Below, piece by piece: positions 17,958 through 27,767 of a DNA stretch of 64,000 nt. Positions within the stretch are counted from its first letter, which is position 1. Every line of letters begins with the position of its first letter. The notes beneath the pieces were generated by a model, which was given only the letters and a program-made list of their open reading frames with translations, made no database searches and was not told the origin of the DNA. A program made the translations under genes and the position numbers. Source of the DNA: Pantoea agglomerans (GTDB lineage Bacteria > Pseudomonadota > Gammaproteobacteria > Enterobacterales > Enterobacteriaceae). The DNA is taken from assembly GCF_021397715.1 (NCBI RefSeq), contig NZ_CP090207.1:3472001-3536000 (forward strand), given 5' to 3'.

Positions 17958-18815
17958 CTAGAGCGTGGTTTTCATTTCGCGCAGTGATTCAGGCCAGTCA
18001 CCAGGCCAGACATAGTGATCTTTCAGAATTCTGGCGCTGTAGTCGAGGCAGATTTTCACCGGCAGGTTGGGATAGATTCTCTCCATCTCCGCGATCAGCT
18101 CCTCGCTGTTGTTAACCCGATGCAGCGCATTAATAAAATCGTTGATATAGCGGCGGGTAAAGCCAATTGCTGACGGACTCAACGTTGGCGTGGTGCAGGA
18201 GTGACCGGGGATCACCACTTTCGGTGCCAGCGCTTCCAGCGTATCCAGGCTCTGCATCCACTTCGCCATCCGTTCCGGCGTGCGCATGTCGGCAATCCAG
18301 ACGTGGGCATCGGCAAACACCACATCGGAGGCGATCAGCGTGCGGGTCGAAGGGATCCAGAGCGGTGTCACCCGGATACAATCGCCGCTGAGCAGTCCGA
18401 GGATGTTAATCGGCTGGCCTTCCAGATAGAGCGTCTCCTCCTCAATCTCGGTAATCGGATAGGTGGTGCGAGCCCCATTCGCTTTCAGAACCTGCCTGCC
18501 CCAGTAATCAATTTTGAAGTCAAAAGCGTCGTTAACGTCTTCCGCCACCTGCTTGTAAGAGAGGATTTCAGCGTGTGGGAAAACAGACTTAATGACTTCA
18601 AGACCAAGAAAGTGATCGGGATGCAGGTGGGTAATGAATATCCGTTTTAGCTCAAGACCGGTTTCAATAATCTCTGCCACCAGTCGATGCGCATTTGCCA
18701 GGGTAAACTGCGCATCCACCAGCATCACCTCTTTTTCGCCCATGATAAGAGTGGAGCTGACCCCGAATCCATCATGGGCATCACTGCTGATAAAAACCTT
18801 TGTCGATAATTCCAT
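17958..18815 (-). CDS. MBL-fold metallo-hydrolase
   Basis: 285-residue metallo-beta-lactamase-fold protein. The metal-binding motif HLHPDH is at 63-68, with a later aspartate in ASDVVFADAH and a histidine in VIPGHS completing a typical binuclear site. No signal peptide is present, so it should be cytosolic. Substrates in this superfamily range from thioesters and glyoxalase substrates to lactones; nothing here fixes it. The start at 18815 has GAGG 7 nt upstream and is preferred over a TTG at 18830. It lies 84 bp downstream of the phenolic acid decarboxylase gene in the same direction, so a role with aromatic acids is possible but inferred. Confidence 0.85.
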   Translation of the reverse strand: MELSTKVFISSDAHDGFGVSSTLIMGEKEVMLVDAQFTLANAHRLVAEIIETGLELKRIFITHLHPDHFLGLEVIKSVFPHAEILSYKQVAEDVNDAFDFKIDYWGRQVLKANGARTTYPITEIEEETLYLEGQPINILGLLSGDCIRVTPLWIPSTRTLIASDVVFADAHVWIADMRTPERMAKWMQSLDTLEALAPKVVIPGHSCTTPTLSPSAIGFTRRYINDFINALHRVNNSEELIAEMERIYPNLPVKICLDYSARILKDHYVWPGDWPESLREMKTTL

Positions 18816-18866
18816 TTTTCGTCCTCGCAAAACAGATCAGAAGCTACAAGACAGAAACTGCTATTA

Positions 18867-18890
18867 AGAAGAGGTCGTCATGACCTCTTC
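18867..18890 (-). terminator. Possible terminator after padC
   Basis: AAGAGGT (18869-18875) and ACCTCTT (18883-18889) form a hairpin in the gap between padC and the MBL-fold gene. The following minus-strand sequence TTCTTAATAG is only partly T-rich, so termination may be incomplete and read-through into the next gene possible. Confidence 0.5.
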
Positions 18891-18899
18891 TGTGCAGGT

Positions 18900-19409
18900 T
18901 TAATTTTTCAGGTTGTCCGGAAAATTCGCTGGCAACTGGTCAGGTGGGCAGTCGATCACGCTTTCGTTATTTTCACCCACATCGCGGATTACGGTCAGCG
19001 TTGCGAACTCATCAATCACTTCGGTTGGATAAGCCGGACCCGCTTCCCGGAATTTTGCCATCTCTTCCAGATGATCATTCTGGAAGCAGACGGTTTTTTC
19101 CGGGTTGTTCATGACCCAGCGTGGGAAGAAGATGGTGCCATGGAAAATTTTATCAGCCAGATTAACGGCCAGGCTGACATCGGTGCCGGTTGGTTCAGTC
19201 CAGGAAACTTTATAGACATCCTGCGCCAGACGAACAACATAGACATGCTGATTTTTAACCCAGCGATTACCGACCATACCGCTGTGAATGCGATAGTCGA
19301 TGGTGCTGGCATTTTTGATGTAGAGCTCGTAATTCCAGCCGTTGTCATAGGTGTAAACCAGATGTTTGCCGACGATGCCTGACAGGTCATGTTTATCAAA
19401 AGTGCTCAT
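18900..19409 (-). CDS. padC: Phenolic acid decarboxylase
   Basis: 169 residues; removes the carboxyl group of p-coumaric, ferulic or caffeic acid to give vinylphenols, a cytoplasmic detoxification of plant hydroxycinnamates. The lipocalin-like family signature is clear: LVYTYDNGWNYELY (Tyr19, Tyr21), MVGNRWV (Arg49) and SWTEPTGTDVS (Glu72), which with an offset of eight match the catalytic Tyr11, Tyr13, Arg41 and Glu64 reported for the Bacillus enzyme. GAGG lies 8 nt before the ATG. It is divergent from a LysR regulator, with half-sites in the 105-bp gap, which suggests substrate-induced expression. Confidence 0.95.
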   Translation of the reverse strand: MSTFDKHDLSGIVGKHLVYTYDNGWNYELYIKNASTIDYRIHSGMVGNRWVKNQHVYVVRLAQDVYKVSWTEPTGTDVSLAVNLADKIFHGTIFFPRWVMNNPEKTVCFQNDHLEEMAKFREAGPAYPTEVIDEFATLTVIRDVGENNESVIDCPPDQLPANFPDNLKN

Positions 19410-19448
19410 GATTAATTCCTCATTTGTTTTCCTTGAGGAGATTATTGC

Positions 19449-19485
19449 GCGTTACAAAAACGATTAATAACGCTATTTTTAACGC
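19449..19485. promoter_or_regulatory. Candidate LysR operator between padC and the LysR gene
   Basis: Three copies of a GCGTTA half-site lie in the divergent intergenic region: GCGTTA at 19449-19454 and its complement TAACGC at 19468-19473 and 19480-19485. The first two form an inverted repeat with a 13-bp gap, compatible with a LysR-type T-N11-A site. Binding by the adjacent regulator is inferred. Confidence 0.5.
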
Positions 19486-19514
19486 TAATTCATTCAAATT
19501 TTCGATGAGTATCC

Positions 19515-20411
19515 ATGCATAAAACGACACTCGAACAGTGGTTCCTGCTCGACTCGGTAGTAAAGGAAGGCAGTTTTGCGCTGGCGGCAGAAAAAAATAA
19601 CCGTAGCCAGTCCTCAGTCAGCTATCAGATTGGCCTGTTGCAGCAGCGACTGGACATCGCGCTACTGCAACAAGAAGGACGACGCGCGGTACTGACGGCG
19701 GAGGGCGAGCAGTTGCTGGCGCAGGCGCGTCCGCTGCTGACCGGTTTTAGCAGCCTGGAAGCGCAGGCTGCCGCCTTGCAGCGCGGTGAACCCTCGCGTG
19801 TCGACCTGATGGTCGATGCCATTGCGCCCAAGCCACTGCTGTTTACGGTGCTGCATCAGTTTCAGCAGCGTTATCCGCACGTCCGCGTCTGGTTCAGCGA
19901 AATCGTCCGCAGCGAAACGCCCGCCAGACTGGCGGAGCAGCAGGCCGATCTCTGGCTGGTAGCGCGCAGTGATGACGAACCGTTAGCCGGGGAAAGTCTG
20001 ATGAGCGTTGACTTTATTGCGGTCGCTCATCGCGATCATCCTCTGCACAGCGAGCCGGCACCGCTCAGTGCCGCCGCTCTGGCGCGCTGGCCCTGCATCA
20101 CCATCCTCGATCGCCAGCAACAGCAGCAGTCAGAGGTCAGCGGTGAGCAGGCCGAGAACTGGTCGTTCACCACCCTGTCGGCAGCCATTGAGGCGGTGCA
20201 GCATCAGCTGGGCTATGGCTGGTTGCCGGAGAAGAACATTGCCGCGCTACTGGCCAGCGGCGAGCTGCGCCCGCTCCCGCTGCTGCAGGGCCGTAGACGC
20301 TCAACCTCGCTGATGCTGCGCATTAATGAAGAGAGATTGCCAGGCAATGCGGCGATCGCCGTACTGGCGCAGATGTTTATCGACCAGGTGGCGGTTGATC
20401 GGCAGAGTTGA
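19515..20411 (+). CDS. LysR family transcriptional regulator (probable regulator of padC)
   Basis: 298 residues: N-terminal winged helix-turn-helix (about 5-63, with FALAAEKNNRSQSSVSYQIGLLQQRL) and a C-terminal periplasmic-binding-protein-like effector domain (about 92-290). The recognition region is slightly unusual in reading SQSSVSYQI where most LysR proteins have SQPAVSxQI. It is divergent from padC, the common arrangement for a LysR activator controlling its neighbour with an aromatic acid as co-inducer (inference). A run of five Gln (about 203-208) lies in the effector domain. A CRISPR remnant begins 45 bp after its stop. Confidence 0.92.
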   Translation: MHKTTLEQWFLLDSVVKEGSFALAAEKNNRSQSSVSYQIGLLQQRLDIALLQQEGRRAVLTAEGEQLLAQARPLLTGFSSLEAQAAALQRGEPSRVDLMVDAIAPKPLLFTVLHQFQQRYPHVRVWFSEIVRSETPARLAEQQADLWLVARSDDEPLAGESLMSVDFIAVAHRDHPLHSEPAPLSAAALARWPCITILDRQQQQQSEVSGEQAENWSFTTLSAAIEAVQHQLGYGWLPEKNIAALLASGELRPLPLLQGRRRSTSLMLRINEERLPGNAAIAVLAQMFIDQVAVDRQS

Positions 20412-20455
20412 TGGGTTGTGGATGGTTTGCGCGAGAGGATGAGTAAGGGTTGAGG

Positions 20456-20545
20456 TGGTTTTTCCCGGTTGGTGTGGGGAACACGATTAGGGCCGGACCG
20501 GATTCTGGCTCAGGCACGGTTTATCCCCGCTCGCGCGGGGAACAC
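20456..20545 (-). CRISPR. Minimal type I-E CRISPR array: two repeats, one spacer
   Basis: Two 29-bp repeats, 20517-20545 and 20456-20484, begin exactly 61 bp apart and enclose a 32-bp spacer (20485-20516). The first has the canonical I-E form; on the plus strand it reads GGTTTATCCCCGC then CGCGGGGAACAC with an inverted-repeat core. The second shares about 22 of 28 positions. In crRNA orientation (minus strand) the intact repeat is leader-proximal and the decayed one is the trailer-end repeat, as expected for a real array. No cas gene lies in the window. Decayed or shrunken orphan array is the likely state. Confidence 0.85.
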
Positions 20546-20599
20546 TCTAAAATTATCCGTTTGATTACTAACTACTTTTCAGCCACCACTGATTCTACC
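20546..20599 (-). promoter_or_regulatory. CRISPR leader remnant
   Basis: AT-rich sequence directly upstream of the intact repeat. Read on the minus strand, it runs from GGTAGA to TTTTAGA immediately before GTGTTCCCC. This resembles the E. coli type I-E leader as I remember it, which also has GGTAGA, then a GGCT-(A)n block, and ends in TTTAGA at the first repeat. An alignment is needed to confirm. Confidence 0.6.
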
Positions 20600-20658
20600 G
20601 AATTTTACACCCAGACTTAACCCAAATGCACACTTAATCGCCAGCACAAAATTCAGGC

Positions 20659-20687
20659 AAAAAAAAGCTCCCGTAAAGGGAGCTTTT
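20659..20687 (-). terminator. Rho-independent terminator of lpd
   Basis: AGCTCCC (20667-20673) and GGGAGCT (20678-20684) form a stem with a GTAA loop; on the minus strand it is followed by a run of eight T, about 20 nt after the lpd stop. Strong intrinsic terminator. Confidence 0.92.
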
Positions 20688-20704
20688 CTATTGGGCAATG
20701 AGGC

Positions 20705-22129
20705 TTATTTCTTTTTCGCTTTCGCGTTAGGCAGATCGGTGATGCTGCCTTCAAAGATTTCTGCCGCCAGACCCACAGACTCGTGCAGCGTCGGGTGAGC
20801 ATGGATGGTCAGCGCAATATCTTCCGCATCACAACCCATCTCGATCGCCAGACCGATTTCACCCAGCAGCTCGCCGCCGTTGGTGCCGACAATCGCGCCA
20901 CCGATCACCCGGTGCGTCTCTTTGTCGAAAATCAGTTTGGTGATGCCGTCTGCACAGTCAGAAGCGATAGCACGACCTGAGGCTGCCCACGGGAAGGTGG
21001 CGGTCTCGTAGCTGATGCCTTTCTCTTTCGCTTCTTTCTCGGTCAGACCAACCCAGGCAACTTCTGGCTCGGTATAGGCGATGGATGGGATCACTTTCGG
21101 ATCGAAGTAGTGCTTCAGACCGGAGATCACTTCCGCCGCGACGTGGCCTTCATGCACGCCTTTGTGCGCCAGCATTGGCTGACCGACGATGTCGCCGATA
21201 GCGTAGATGTGCGGCACATTGGTACGCATCTGCTTGTCGACGCGAATGAAGCCGCGATCGTCCACTTCCACGCCCGCTTTGCCGGCATCCAGACCTTTGC
21301 CATTCGGTACACGACCGATAGCCACCAGCACCGCATCGTAACGCTGTGCTTCGCCTGGTGCTTTTTTGCCTTCCATGGAAACGTAAATGCCATCGTCTTT
21401 TGCTTCAACGGCGGTCACTTTGGTTTCCAGCATCAGGTTAAATTTCTTGCTGATTTTTTTGGTGAAGACTTTCACCACATCTTTATCCGCAGCCGGGATA
21501 ACCTGATCGAACATCTCGACCACATCGATCTCTGAACCCAGCGCATGGTAGACCGTCGCCATTTCCAGACCGATGATACCGCCACCCATAACCAGCAGGC
21601 GCTTCGGTACTTCTTTCAGCTCCAGCGCATCGGTTGAGTCCCAGACGCGTGGATCTTCATGTGGAATGAACGGCAGTTCGATTGGGCGTGAACCCGCAGC
21701 GATGATGGCGTTATCGAAGTTGATGGTGGTCGCGCCGCCTTCTCCTTCAACCACCAGCGTGTTAGCACCGGTGAATTTGCCCAGGCCGTTAACCACTTTC
21801 ACTTTACGACCTTTTGCCATACCTGACAGGCCGCCAGTTAACTGGTTAATTACCTTTTCTTTCCAGCTGCGAATTTTGTTGATATCAGTCGATGGCTGAC
21901 CAAACACAATGCCGTGCTCTTCAAGGGCTTTCGCCTCTTCAATCACTTTAGCAACGTGCAGCAGCGCTTTAGATGGGATACAACCGACGTTCAGACAAAC
22001 ACCGCCAAGGGTGCTGTAACGCTCTACCAGTACGGTTTCCAGACCTAAATCCGCGCAACGGAAGGCTGCAGAGTAACCTGCAGGACCCGCCCCAAGTACT
22101 ACGACCTGGGTTTTAATCTCTGTACTCAT
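20705..22129 (-). CDS. lpd: Dihydrolipoamide dehydrogenase (E3)
   Basis: FAD enzyme that reoxidises dihydrolipoyl groups of pyruvate and 2-oxoglutarate dehydrogenases and the glycine cleavage system. 474 residues, same as E. coli Lpd. Features in order: FAD motif VVVLGAGPAGYSAA (9-22), redox disulfide GGVCLNVGCIPSK (about 42-54), NAD motif MGGGIIGLEMA, and the C-terminal active-site HAHPTLHE. The second of two adjacent ATGs (22129) has better spacing from AGAGG. It has its own promoter, so it can be made independently of pdhR-aceEF, and a strong terminator. Confidence 0.98.
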   Translation of the reverse strand: MSTEIKTQVVVLGAGPAGYSAAFRCADLGLETVLVERYSTLGGVCLNVGCIPSKALLHVAKVIEEAKALEEHGIVFGQPSTDINKIRSWKEKVINQLTGGLSGMAKGRKVKVVNGLGKFTGANTLVVEGEGGATTINFDNAIIAAGSRPIELPFIPHEDPRVWDSTDALELKEVPKRLLVMGGGIIGLEMATVYHALGSEIDVVEMFDQVIPAADKDVVKVFTKKISKKFNLMLETKVTAVEAKDDGIYVSMEGKKAPGEAQRYDAVLVAIGRVPNGKGLDAGKAGVEVDDRGFIRVDKQMRTNVPHIYAIGDIVGQPMLAHKGVHEGHVAAEVISGLKHYFDPKVIPSIAYTEPEVAWVGLTEKEAKEKGISYETATFPWAASGRAIASDCADGITKLIFDKETHRVIGGAIVGTNGGELLGEIGLAIEMGCDAEDIALTIHAHPTLHESVGLAAEIFEGSITDLPNAKAKKK

Positions 22130-22205
22130 CATGACCTCTTATTTGATATCCGGCGGGTCAGACGTTCTTATGATGCCCTTGTTCCACCGGGACTTTCACC
22201 GCAAG

Positions 22206-22234
22206 AGTTTACAGAATTGTTAACAAACTGCCAA
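22206..22234 (-). promoter_or_regulatory. Predicted lpd promoter
   Basis: On the minus strand TTGGCA (22229-22234) and TAAACT (22206-22211) have a 17-bp spacer, about 75 nt upstream of lpd. The spacer contains GTTAACAATTCTGT, similar to the GTTAA-type direct-repeat half-sites bound by ArcA; oxygen-responsive control is known for lpd in E. coli and inferred here. Confidence 0.65.
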
Positions 22235-22257
22235 CCGCGGTGCGACGAATCGTTACA

Positions 22258-22283
22258 GGAAGGCCGGCTTTCGCCGGCCTTCT
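22258..22283 (-). terminator. Terminator-like hairpin after aceF
   Basis: GGCCGGC (22262-22268) and GCCGGCC (22273-22279) form a perfect stem with a four-base loop, 7-30 nt after the aceF stop. The T-run is short, so some read-through into lpd is plausible. Confidence 0.7.
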
Positions 22284-22289
22284 TCACAT

Positions 22290-24185
22290 TTACATAACTA
22301 AACGACGAATGTCGGACAGCATATTGCCGATGAGAGTGATGAAACGCGCACCATCAGCACCGTCGATAACACGGTGATCGAAGGAAAGAGAAATTGGCAT
22401 CATCAGACGCGGCGCAAACTCTTTACCATTCCAGACTGGCTCCATCGCCGACTTCGAGACGCCAAGGATAGCCACTTCCGGCGCGTTGACGATCGGCGCG
22501 AAGTGCGTGGTACCCAAACCGCCAAGGCTGGAGATAGTGAAGCATCCGCCCTGCATGTCGCCTGCCGTCAGCTTACCGTCACGCGCTTTCTTCGAAATCG
22601 CCATCAGTTCACGCGACAGCTCGGTAATGCCCTTTTTGTTCACGTCTTTGAAGACCGGAACCACCAGGCCATTTGGCGTATCAACCGCCACACCGATGTT
22701 GATATATTTTTTCAGCGTCAGCTTCTGCGCATCTTCTGACAGCGAGCTGTTGAAGCGTGGCATCTGCTCAAGTGCCGCAGCGACCGCTTTCATGATGAAC
22801 ACCACCGGGGTGTACTTCACGTCCATCTTACGCTTCTCGGCTTCCGCATTCTGCTGCTTACGGAACGCTTCCAGATCGGTGATATCGGTTTTGTCGAAAT
22901 GCGTAACGTGCGGGATCATCACCCAGTTACGGCTCAGGTTCGCGCCAGAAATTTTCTGGATGCGTCCCAGTTCGACTTCTTCGATTTCGCCAAACTTACT
23001 GAAGTCCACTTTCGGCCATGGCAGCATGCCAGGCAGACCGCCGCCGCTGGCAGCAGCCGGTGCTGCTTCAGCGCGTTTCACGGCCTCTTTAACGTAGCTC
23101 TGCACGTCTTCTTTCAGGATGCGACCTTTGCGGCCGGTGCCTTTGACTTTCGCCAGGTTAACACCGAACTCACGCGCCAGACGACGGATCACCGGGGTCG
23201 CGTGAACATAGGCATCGTTCTCTGCGAACTCGCCTTTGCTCTCCGCTTTGGCGGCGGCTGGTGCCGCGGCTTTAGCTTCGGCCTTCTCTGCCGGTGCCGG
23301 GGCATCCTGTTTCGCTGCTGCAGGAGCGGCGGCTGGCGCAGCACCTTCAACTTCAAACACCATGATCAGCGAGCCGGTGCTGACTTTGTCGCCAGTCGCC
23401 ACTTTCAGCTCTTTCACGGTGCCCGCGAACGGGGCCGGGACTTCCATCGAGGCTTTGTCGCCTTCCACCACAATCAGTGACTGCTCAGCTTCAACTTTGT
23501 CGCCGACTTTCACCAGCACTTCAGTGACTTCAACTTCGTCACCGCCGATGTCCGGAACGTTAACCTCTTTTGCGCCCGCAGCCGCAGCCGGAGCCGTTGC
23601 CGCTTCTTCTTTAACTTCAGGTTTCACGTCAGCGGCCGGCGCTGCGCCTTCCGCTTCAAACACCATAATGTGTGAACCGGTGCTGACTTTGTCGCCGGTC
23701 GCGATTTTGATCTCTTTCACGGTACCCGCGAACGGGGCCGGGACTTCCATCGAGGCTTTGTCGCCTTCCACCACGATCAGGGACTGTTCGGCTTCAACTT
23801 TGTCGCCAACCTTCACCAGAATCTCAGTGACTTCGACTTCGTCACCGCCGATATCCGGAACATTGACATCTTTGCTGGCGGTAGCAGCGGCAGCCGCCGG
23901 GGCCGCGTCTGCTTTTTTCTCTGCGGCCGGTGCCGGTGCGGCTTCTGCCGCACCTTCCGCGTCAAACATCATGATCAGCGAGCCGGTTTCTACTTTGTCA
24001 CCGGTGGCGATTTTGATCTCTTTGACCACGCCAGCCTGCGGCGAAGGCACTTCCATTGAGGCTTTGTCGCCTTCCACGGTGATCAGCGACTGTTCGGCTT
24101 CCACCTTGTCGCCAACTTTCACCAGAATCTCGGTGACTTCAACTTCGTCAGACCCGATATCCGGTACCTTAATTTCGATAGCCAT
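22290..24185 (-). CDS. aceF: Pyruvate dehydrogenase E2, dihydrolipoyllysine acetyltransferase
   Basis: 631 residues with three tandem lipoyl domains whose lipoyl lysines are Lys41, Lys143 and Lys244 (each in [10 protein letters not shown]), joined by Ala/Pro-rich linkers; then the E1/E3-binding domain (from [15 protein letters not shown], about 325-365) and the catalytic domain ending with [12 protein letters not shown]. It forms the core of the complex and transfers acetyl groups to CoA. The second and third lipoyl repeats are nearly identical at DNA level with a 303-nt period, a potential recombination site. It starts 14 bp after aceE. Confidence 0.98.
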   Translation of the reverse strand: MAIEIKVPDIGSDEVEVTEILVKVGDKVEAEQSLITVEGDKASMEVPSPQAGVVKEIKIATGDKVETGSLIMMFDAEGAAEAAPAPAAEKKADAAPAAAAATASKDVNVPDIGGDEVEVTEILVKVGDKVEAEQSLIVVEGDKASMEVPAPFAGTVKEIKIATGDKVSTGSHIMVFEAEGAAPAADVKPEVKEEAATAPAAAAGAKEVNVPDIGGDEVEVTEVLVKVGDKVEAEQSLIVVEGDKASMEVPAPFAGTVKELKVATGDKVSTGSLIMVFEVEGAAPAAAPAAAKQDAPAPAEKAEAKAAAPAAAKAESKGEFAENDAYVHATPVIRRLAREFGVNLAKVKGTGRKGRILKEDVQSYVKEAVKRAEAAPAAASGGGLPGMLPWPKVDFSKFGEIEEVELGRIQKISGANLSRNWVMIPHVTHFDKTDITDLEAFRKQQNAEAEKRKMDVKYTPVVFIMKAVAAALEQMPRFNSSLSEDAQKLTLKKYINIGVAVDTPNGLVVPVFKDVNKKGITELSRELMAISKKARDGKLTAGDMQGGCFTISSLGGLGTTHFAPIVNAPEVAILGVSKSAMEPVWNGKEFAPRLMMPISLSFDHRVIDGADGARFITLIGNMLSDIRRLVM

Positions 24186-24199
24186 TACTCTATTACCTC

Positions 24200-26866
24200 T
24201 TAAGCCAGACGCGGGTTAACTTTATCGGCATCGATACTGAATTTGGTGATCGCGTCGGCCACCACTTTCTTCTCGATCTCGCCGCGTTTAGCCAGCTCAC
24301 CCAGCGCGGCAACCACCACATAAGATGCATCCACTTCGAAGTGATGACGCAGATTCTCACGGCTGTCAGAGCGACCAAAGCCATCGGTACCCAGTACGCG
24401 ATAATCGCTGGCTGGGACATAGCTACGAACCTGCTCAGCGAACAGCTTCATGTAGTCGGTTGAAGCGACGGCCGGTGCATCGTTCATCACCTGCGCGATG
24501 TAAGGCACGCGCGGTTCTTCGGTCGGATGCAGCATGTTCCAGCGCTCACAATCCTGGCCATCACGAGCCAGTTCGGTGAACGAGGTGACGCTGTAGACGT
24601 CAGAGCCGATACCGTAGTCATTCGCCAGGATCTGCGCAGCTTCACGTACGTGACGCAGGATAGAGCCTGAACCCAGCAGCTGGACTTTGCCTTTGCTGCC
24701 CTCGACCGTTTCCAGCTTGTAGATACCCTTACGGATACCCTCTTCCGCACCCTGCGGCATCGCTGGCATGTGGTAGTTTTCGTTCAGCGTGGTGATGTAG
24801 TAGTAGACGTTTTCCTGCGCTTCGCCATACATCCGCACCAGACCGTCATGCATGATCACCGCGACTTCATACGCGTATGAAGGATCGTAGGAGATACAGT
24901 TCGGGATGGTCAGCGACTGAATGTGGCTGTGACCATCTTCATGCTGCAAACCTTCGCCGTTCAGTGTGGTACGACCGGAGGTGCCGCCGACCAGGAAGCC
25001 GCGCGCCTGTTGGTCGCCCGCCAGCCACATCAGATCGCCGATACGCTGGAAGCCGAACATCGAGTAATAGATGTAGAACGGGATCATCGGCAGGTTGTTG
25101 GTGCTGTAAGAGGTCGCCGCCGCCAGCCAGGATGAACCTGCGCCCAGCTCGTTGATCCCTTCCTGCAGAATCTGGCCTTTCTCGTCTTCTTTGTAGTAAG
25201 CCACCTGCTCGCGGTCCTGCGGGGTGTACTGCTGACCGTTCGGGCTGTAGATACCGATCTGACGGAACAGACCTTCCATACCAAAGGTACGCGCTTCATC
25301 GGCGAGGATCGGAACCAGACGATCTTTGATCGACTTGTTCTTCAGCATCACGTTCAGAGCACGCACAAAGGCGATGGTGGTTGAGATCTCTTTGTTCTGC
25401 TCTTCCAGCAGCGCACTGAACTCTTCCAGCGCTGGCATCTCCAGCTTTTCGGTGAACTTCGGCTGACGCGTCGGCAGGTAGCCGCCCAACTTCTCACGCT
25501 GACCGTGCAGATAGTTGTACTCTTCAGAGCCTTTGTCGAAGGTCACGTATGGCAGAGATTCAATCTTGTCATCCGCTACCGGCACGTTGAAGCGATCACG
25601 GATATAGCGCACGCCATCCATGTTCATCTTCTTCACCTGGTGAGCAATGTTTTTGCCTTCCGCGGTGTCGCCCATACCATAACCTTTGATGGTATGCGCC
25701 AGGATCAGCACCGGTTTGCCTTTGGTGTCCTGCGCTTTTTTCAGTGCCGCGTAGATTTTCTTCGGATCGTGGCCGCCACGGTTCAGTGCCCAGATTTCAT
25801 CATCGGACATATCTTTAACCAGCGCGGCGGTTTCCGGATATTTACCAAAGAAGTGCTCGCGCACATAGGCACCATCACGGGATTTAAAGGTCTGGTAATC
25901 GCCGTCAACGGTTTCGTTCATCAGCTGAATCAGCTTGCCGCTGGTATCTTTACGCAGCAGCTCATCCCAGCGACCGCCCCAGATGACTTTGATCACTTCC
26001 CAGCCAGCACCGGCAAAGATGCCTTCCAGCTCGTTGATGATCTTACCGTTACCGGTGACCGGGCCATCCAGACGCTGCAGGTTGCAGTTGATGATGAAGA
26101 CCAGGTTATCCAGTTTTTCACGGGTGGCGATGGTGATTGCGCCTTTTGATTCCGGCTCATCCATCTCGCCATCACCCAGGAAGGCATAGACGGTCTGTGC
26201 AGAGGTATCTTTCAGGCCACGGTGTTCCAGATATTTCAGGAACTTCGCCTGATAGATAGCCGACAGCGGACCCAGACCCATAGAAACGGTCGGGAACTGC
26301 CAGAATTCCGGCATCAGTTTCGGGTGCGGATAAGATGAGAGGCCTTTACCGGCCACTTCCTGACGGAAGTTGTTCATCTGCTCTTCGGTCAGACGACCTT
26401 CAAGGAACGCACGGGCGTAGATGCCTGGGGAAATGTGGCCCTGGAAGTAAACCAGGTCGCCGCCATCCTTCTCACTGCGCGCGCGGAAGAAGTGGTTAAA
26501 GCACACTTCATAAATGGTGGCAGAAGACTGGAAGGAGGACATATGGCCACCCAGTTCCAGATCTTTCTTCGATGCGCGCAGCACCGACATGATGGCGTTC
26601 CAGCGGATCGCGGAACGGATACGACGTTCAAGAGAGGTGTTGCCCGGATAGTCCGGTTCATCTTCAACGGCAATAGAGTTGATATAGTTGCTGATTGCAG
26701 AAGATCCTGCAGCAACGTTCACGCCGCCTTTGCGGGCTGCACCCAGTACCTGATCAATCAGATACTGCGCACGTTCAACACCTTCTTCACGGATGACCGA
26801 TTCGATCGCCTGTAGCCAGTCACGAGTTTCAATCGGATCCACGTCATTGTGTAAACGTTCTGACAT
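24200..26866 (-). CDS. aceE: Pyruvate dehydrogenase E1 component
   Basis: 888-residue thiamine-diphosphate enzyme (E. coli 887) that decarboxylates pyruvate and reductively acetylates the AceF lipoyl groups. The ThDP/Mg motif runs from [13 protein letters not shown] to NLVFIINCN. The N-terminal [17 protein letters not shown] and the C-terminal [21 protein letters not shown] match the enteric enzyme. It is the middle gene of pdhR-aceE-aceF, 103 bp after pdhR, and should follow pyruvate levels through PdhR. Confidence 0.98.
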   Translation of the reverse strand: MSERLHNDVDPIETRDWLQAIESVIREEGVERAQYLIDQVLGAARKGGVNVAAGSSAISNYINSIAVEDEPDYPGNTSLERRIRSAIRWNAIMSVLRASKKDLELGGHMSSFQSSATIYEVCFNHFFRARSEKDGGDLVYFQGHISPGIYARAFLEGRLTEEQMNNFRQEVAGKGLSSYPHPKLMPEFWQFPTVSMGLGPLSAIYQAKFLKYLEHRGLKDTSAQTVYAFLGDGEMDEPESKGAITIATREKLDNLVFIINCNLQRLDGPVTGNGKIINELEGIFAGAGWEVIKVIWGGRWDELLRKDTSGKLIQLMNETVDGDYQTFKSRDGAYVREHFFGKYPETAALVKDMSDDEIWALNRGGHDPKKIYAALKKAQDTKGKPVLILAHTIKGYGMGDTAEGKNIAHQVKKMNMDGVRYIRDRFNVPVADDKIESLPYVTFDKGSEEYNYLHGQREKLGGYLPTRQPKFTEKLEMPALEEFSALLEEQNKEISTTIAFVRALNVMLKNKSIKDRLVPILADEARTFGMEGLFRQIGIYSPNGQQYTPQDREQVAYYKEDEKGQILQEGINELGAGSSWLAAATSYSTNNLPMIPFYIYYSMFGFQRIGDLMWLAGDQQARGFLVGGTSGRTTLNGEGLQHEDGHSHIQSLTIPNCISYDPSYAYEVAVIMHDGLVRMYGEAQENVYYYITTLNENYHMPAMPQGAEEGIRKGIYKLETVEGSKGKVQLLGSGSILRHVREAAQILANDYGIGSDVYSVTSFTELARDGQDCERWNMLHPTEEPRVPYIAQVMNDAPAVASTDYMKLFAEQVRSYVPASDYRVLGTDGFGRSDSRENLRHHFEVDASYVVVAALGELAKRGEIEKKVVADAITKFSIDADKVNPRLA

Positions 26867-26969
26867 GGGTGTGTTCCTTATCTGTGTCTAATACGTTGAA
26901 TAATCGGGAGCCTGTTACAGCACATGCAGGCAGGCTCGTCGCACATGTCCGTACGATCTTTGTCGCACG

Positions 26970-27734
26970 TTATTCCTTACGTTGCTGTAAACGACGCAGG
27001 GAGCGTTCTCGACGGCTCTGCTCCCGACTTCTGTCCAGCAAGATTTCCTCAATGAACGCCAGGTGACGGTGTGAAGCCTCGCGCGCTTTTTCCGGCTCAC
27101 GAGCCACAATCGCCTCAAAGATTCTGGCGCGGTGACCGCTCACTTTCGCCAGCATTTCCCGGCGCGAGTAGAGCAATTCGAAATTCTGACGGACGTTTTG
27201 TTCCAGCATAGGGCCCATAGAGCGTAGCAAATGCAAAAGCACGACATTATGGGCTGCTTCTGTGACAGCGATCTGATACTGCATCACTGCGTCCGCTTCG
27301 GCGTCTAAGTCGCCGCTGTCCTGTGCCTGCTGGATCTGCAGATGGCAATCACGAATCCGCAGCAGATCCTCTTCGGTGCCGCGCAGTGCCGCATAATAAG
27401 CGGCGATGCCTTCTAAGGCGTGGCGCGTTTCCAGCAGATCAAATTGTGATTCCGGATGGTCGGCGAGAAGCTCTACGAGTGGATCGCTCATGCTTTGCCA
27501 GAGATGCTCCTGTACGAACGTTCCGCCACCCTGACGGCGTAGCAGTAATCCTTTGGCTTCTAAGCGCTGGATTGCTTCGCGGAGGGACGGACGTGAGACA
27601 TCGAATTGTTTGGCGAGTTCGCGCTCGGGGAGCAGCTTCTCTCCCGGACGCAGCGTCCCTTCCATGATCAGGGATTCGAGCTGTTGCTCGATGGCGTCGG
27701 AGAGCTTGGGTTGGCGAATCTTACTGTAAGCCAT
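26970..27734 (-). CDS. pdhR: Pyruvate-responsive repressor PdhR
   Basis: 254-residue GntR/FadR-type repressor. The winged helix-turn-helix covers about residues 6-75 ([28 protein letters not shown]) and the all-helical FCD ligand domain the rest. PdhR represses pdhR-aceEF-lpd and is released by pyruvate. It ends in a basic tail ([20 protein letters not shown]). A perfect PdhR operator lies about 35 bp upstream of its ATG, indicating autoregulation. It is divergent from aroP as in E. coli. Confidence 0.97.
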   Translation of the reverse strand: MAYSKIRQPKLSDAIEQQLESLIMEGTLRPGEKLLPERELAKQFDVSRPSLREAIQRLEAKGLLLRRQGGGTFVQEHLWQSMSDPLVELLADHPESQFDLLETRHALEGIAAYYAALRGTEEDLLRIRDCHLQIQQAQDSGDLDAEADAVMQYQIAVTEAAHNVVLLHLLRSMGPMLEQNVRQNFELLYSRREMLAKVSGHRARIFEAIVAREPEKAREASHRHLAFIEEILLDRSREQSRRERSLRRLQQRKE

Positions 27735-27767
27735 CTTCCCTTCTTATTAGCCAATCGTCCGGAGTAA

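Noticed and set aside
17918-17958. Nested inverted repeat as a terminator of the MBL-fold gene
   Set aside because: The stem is interrupted and no T-run follows on either strand; left as a hairpin only.
23236-24219. Long plus-strand open frame (327 codons) opposite aceF
   Set aside because: It is the antisense shadow of the Ala/Lys/Glu-rich lipoyl domains; composition is low-complexity Ser/Thr/Ala with no family resemblance.
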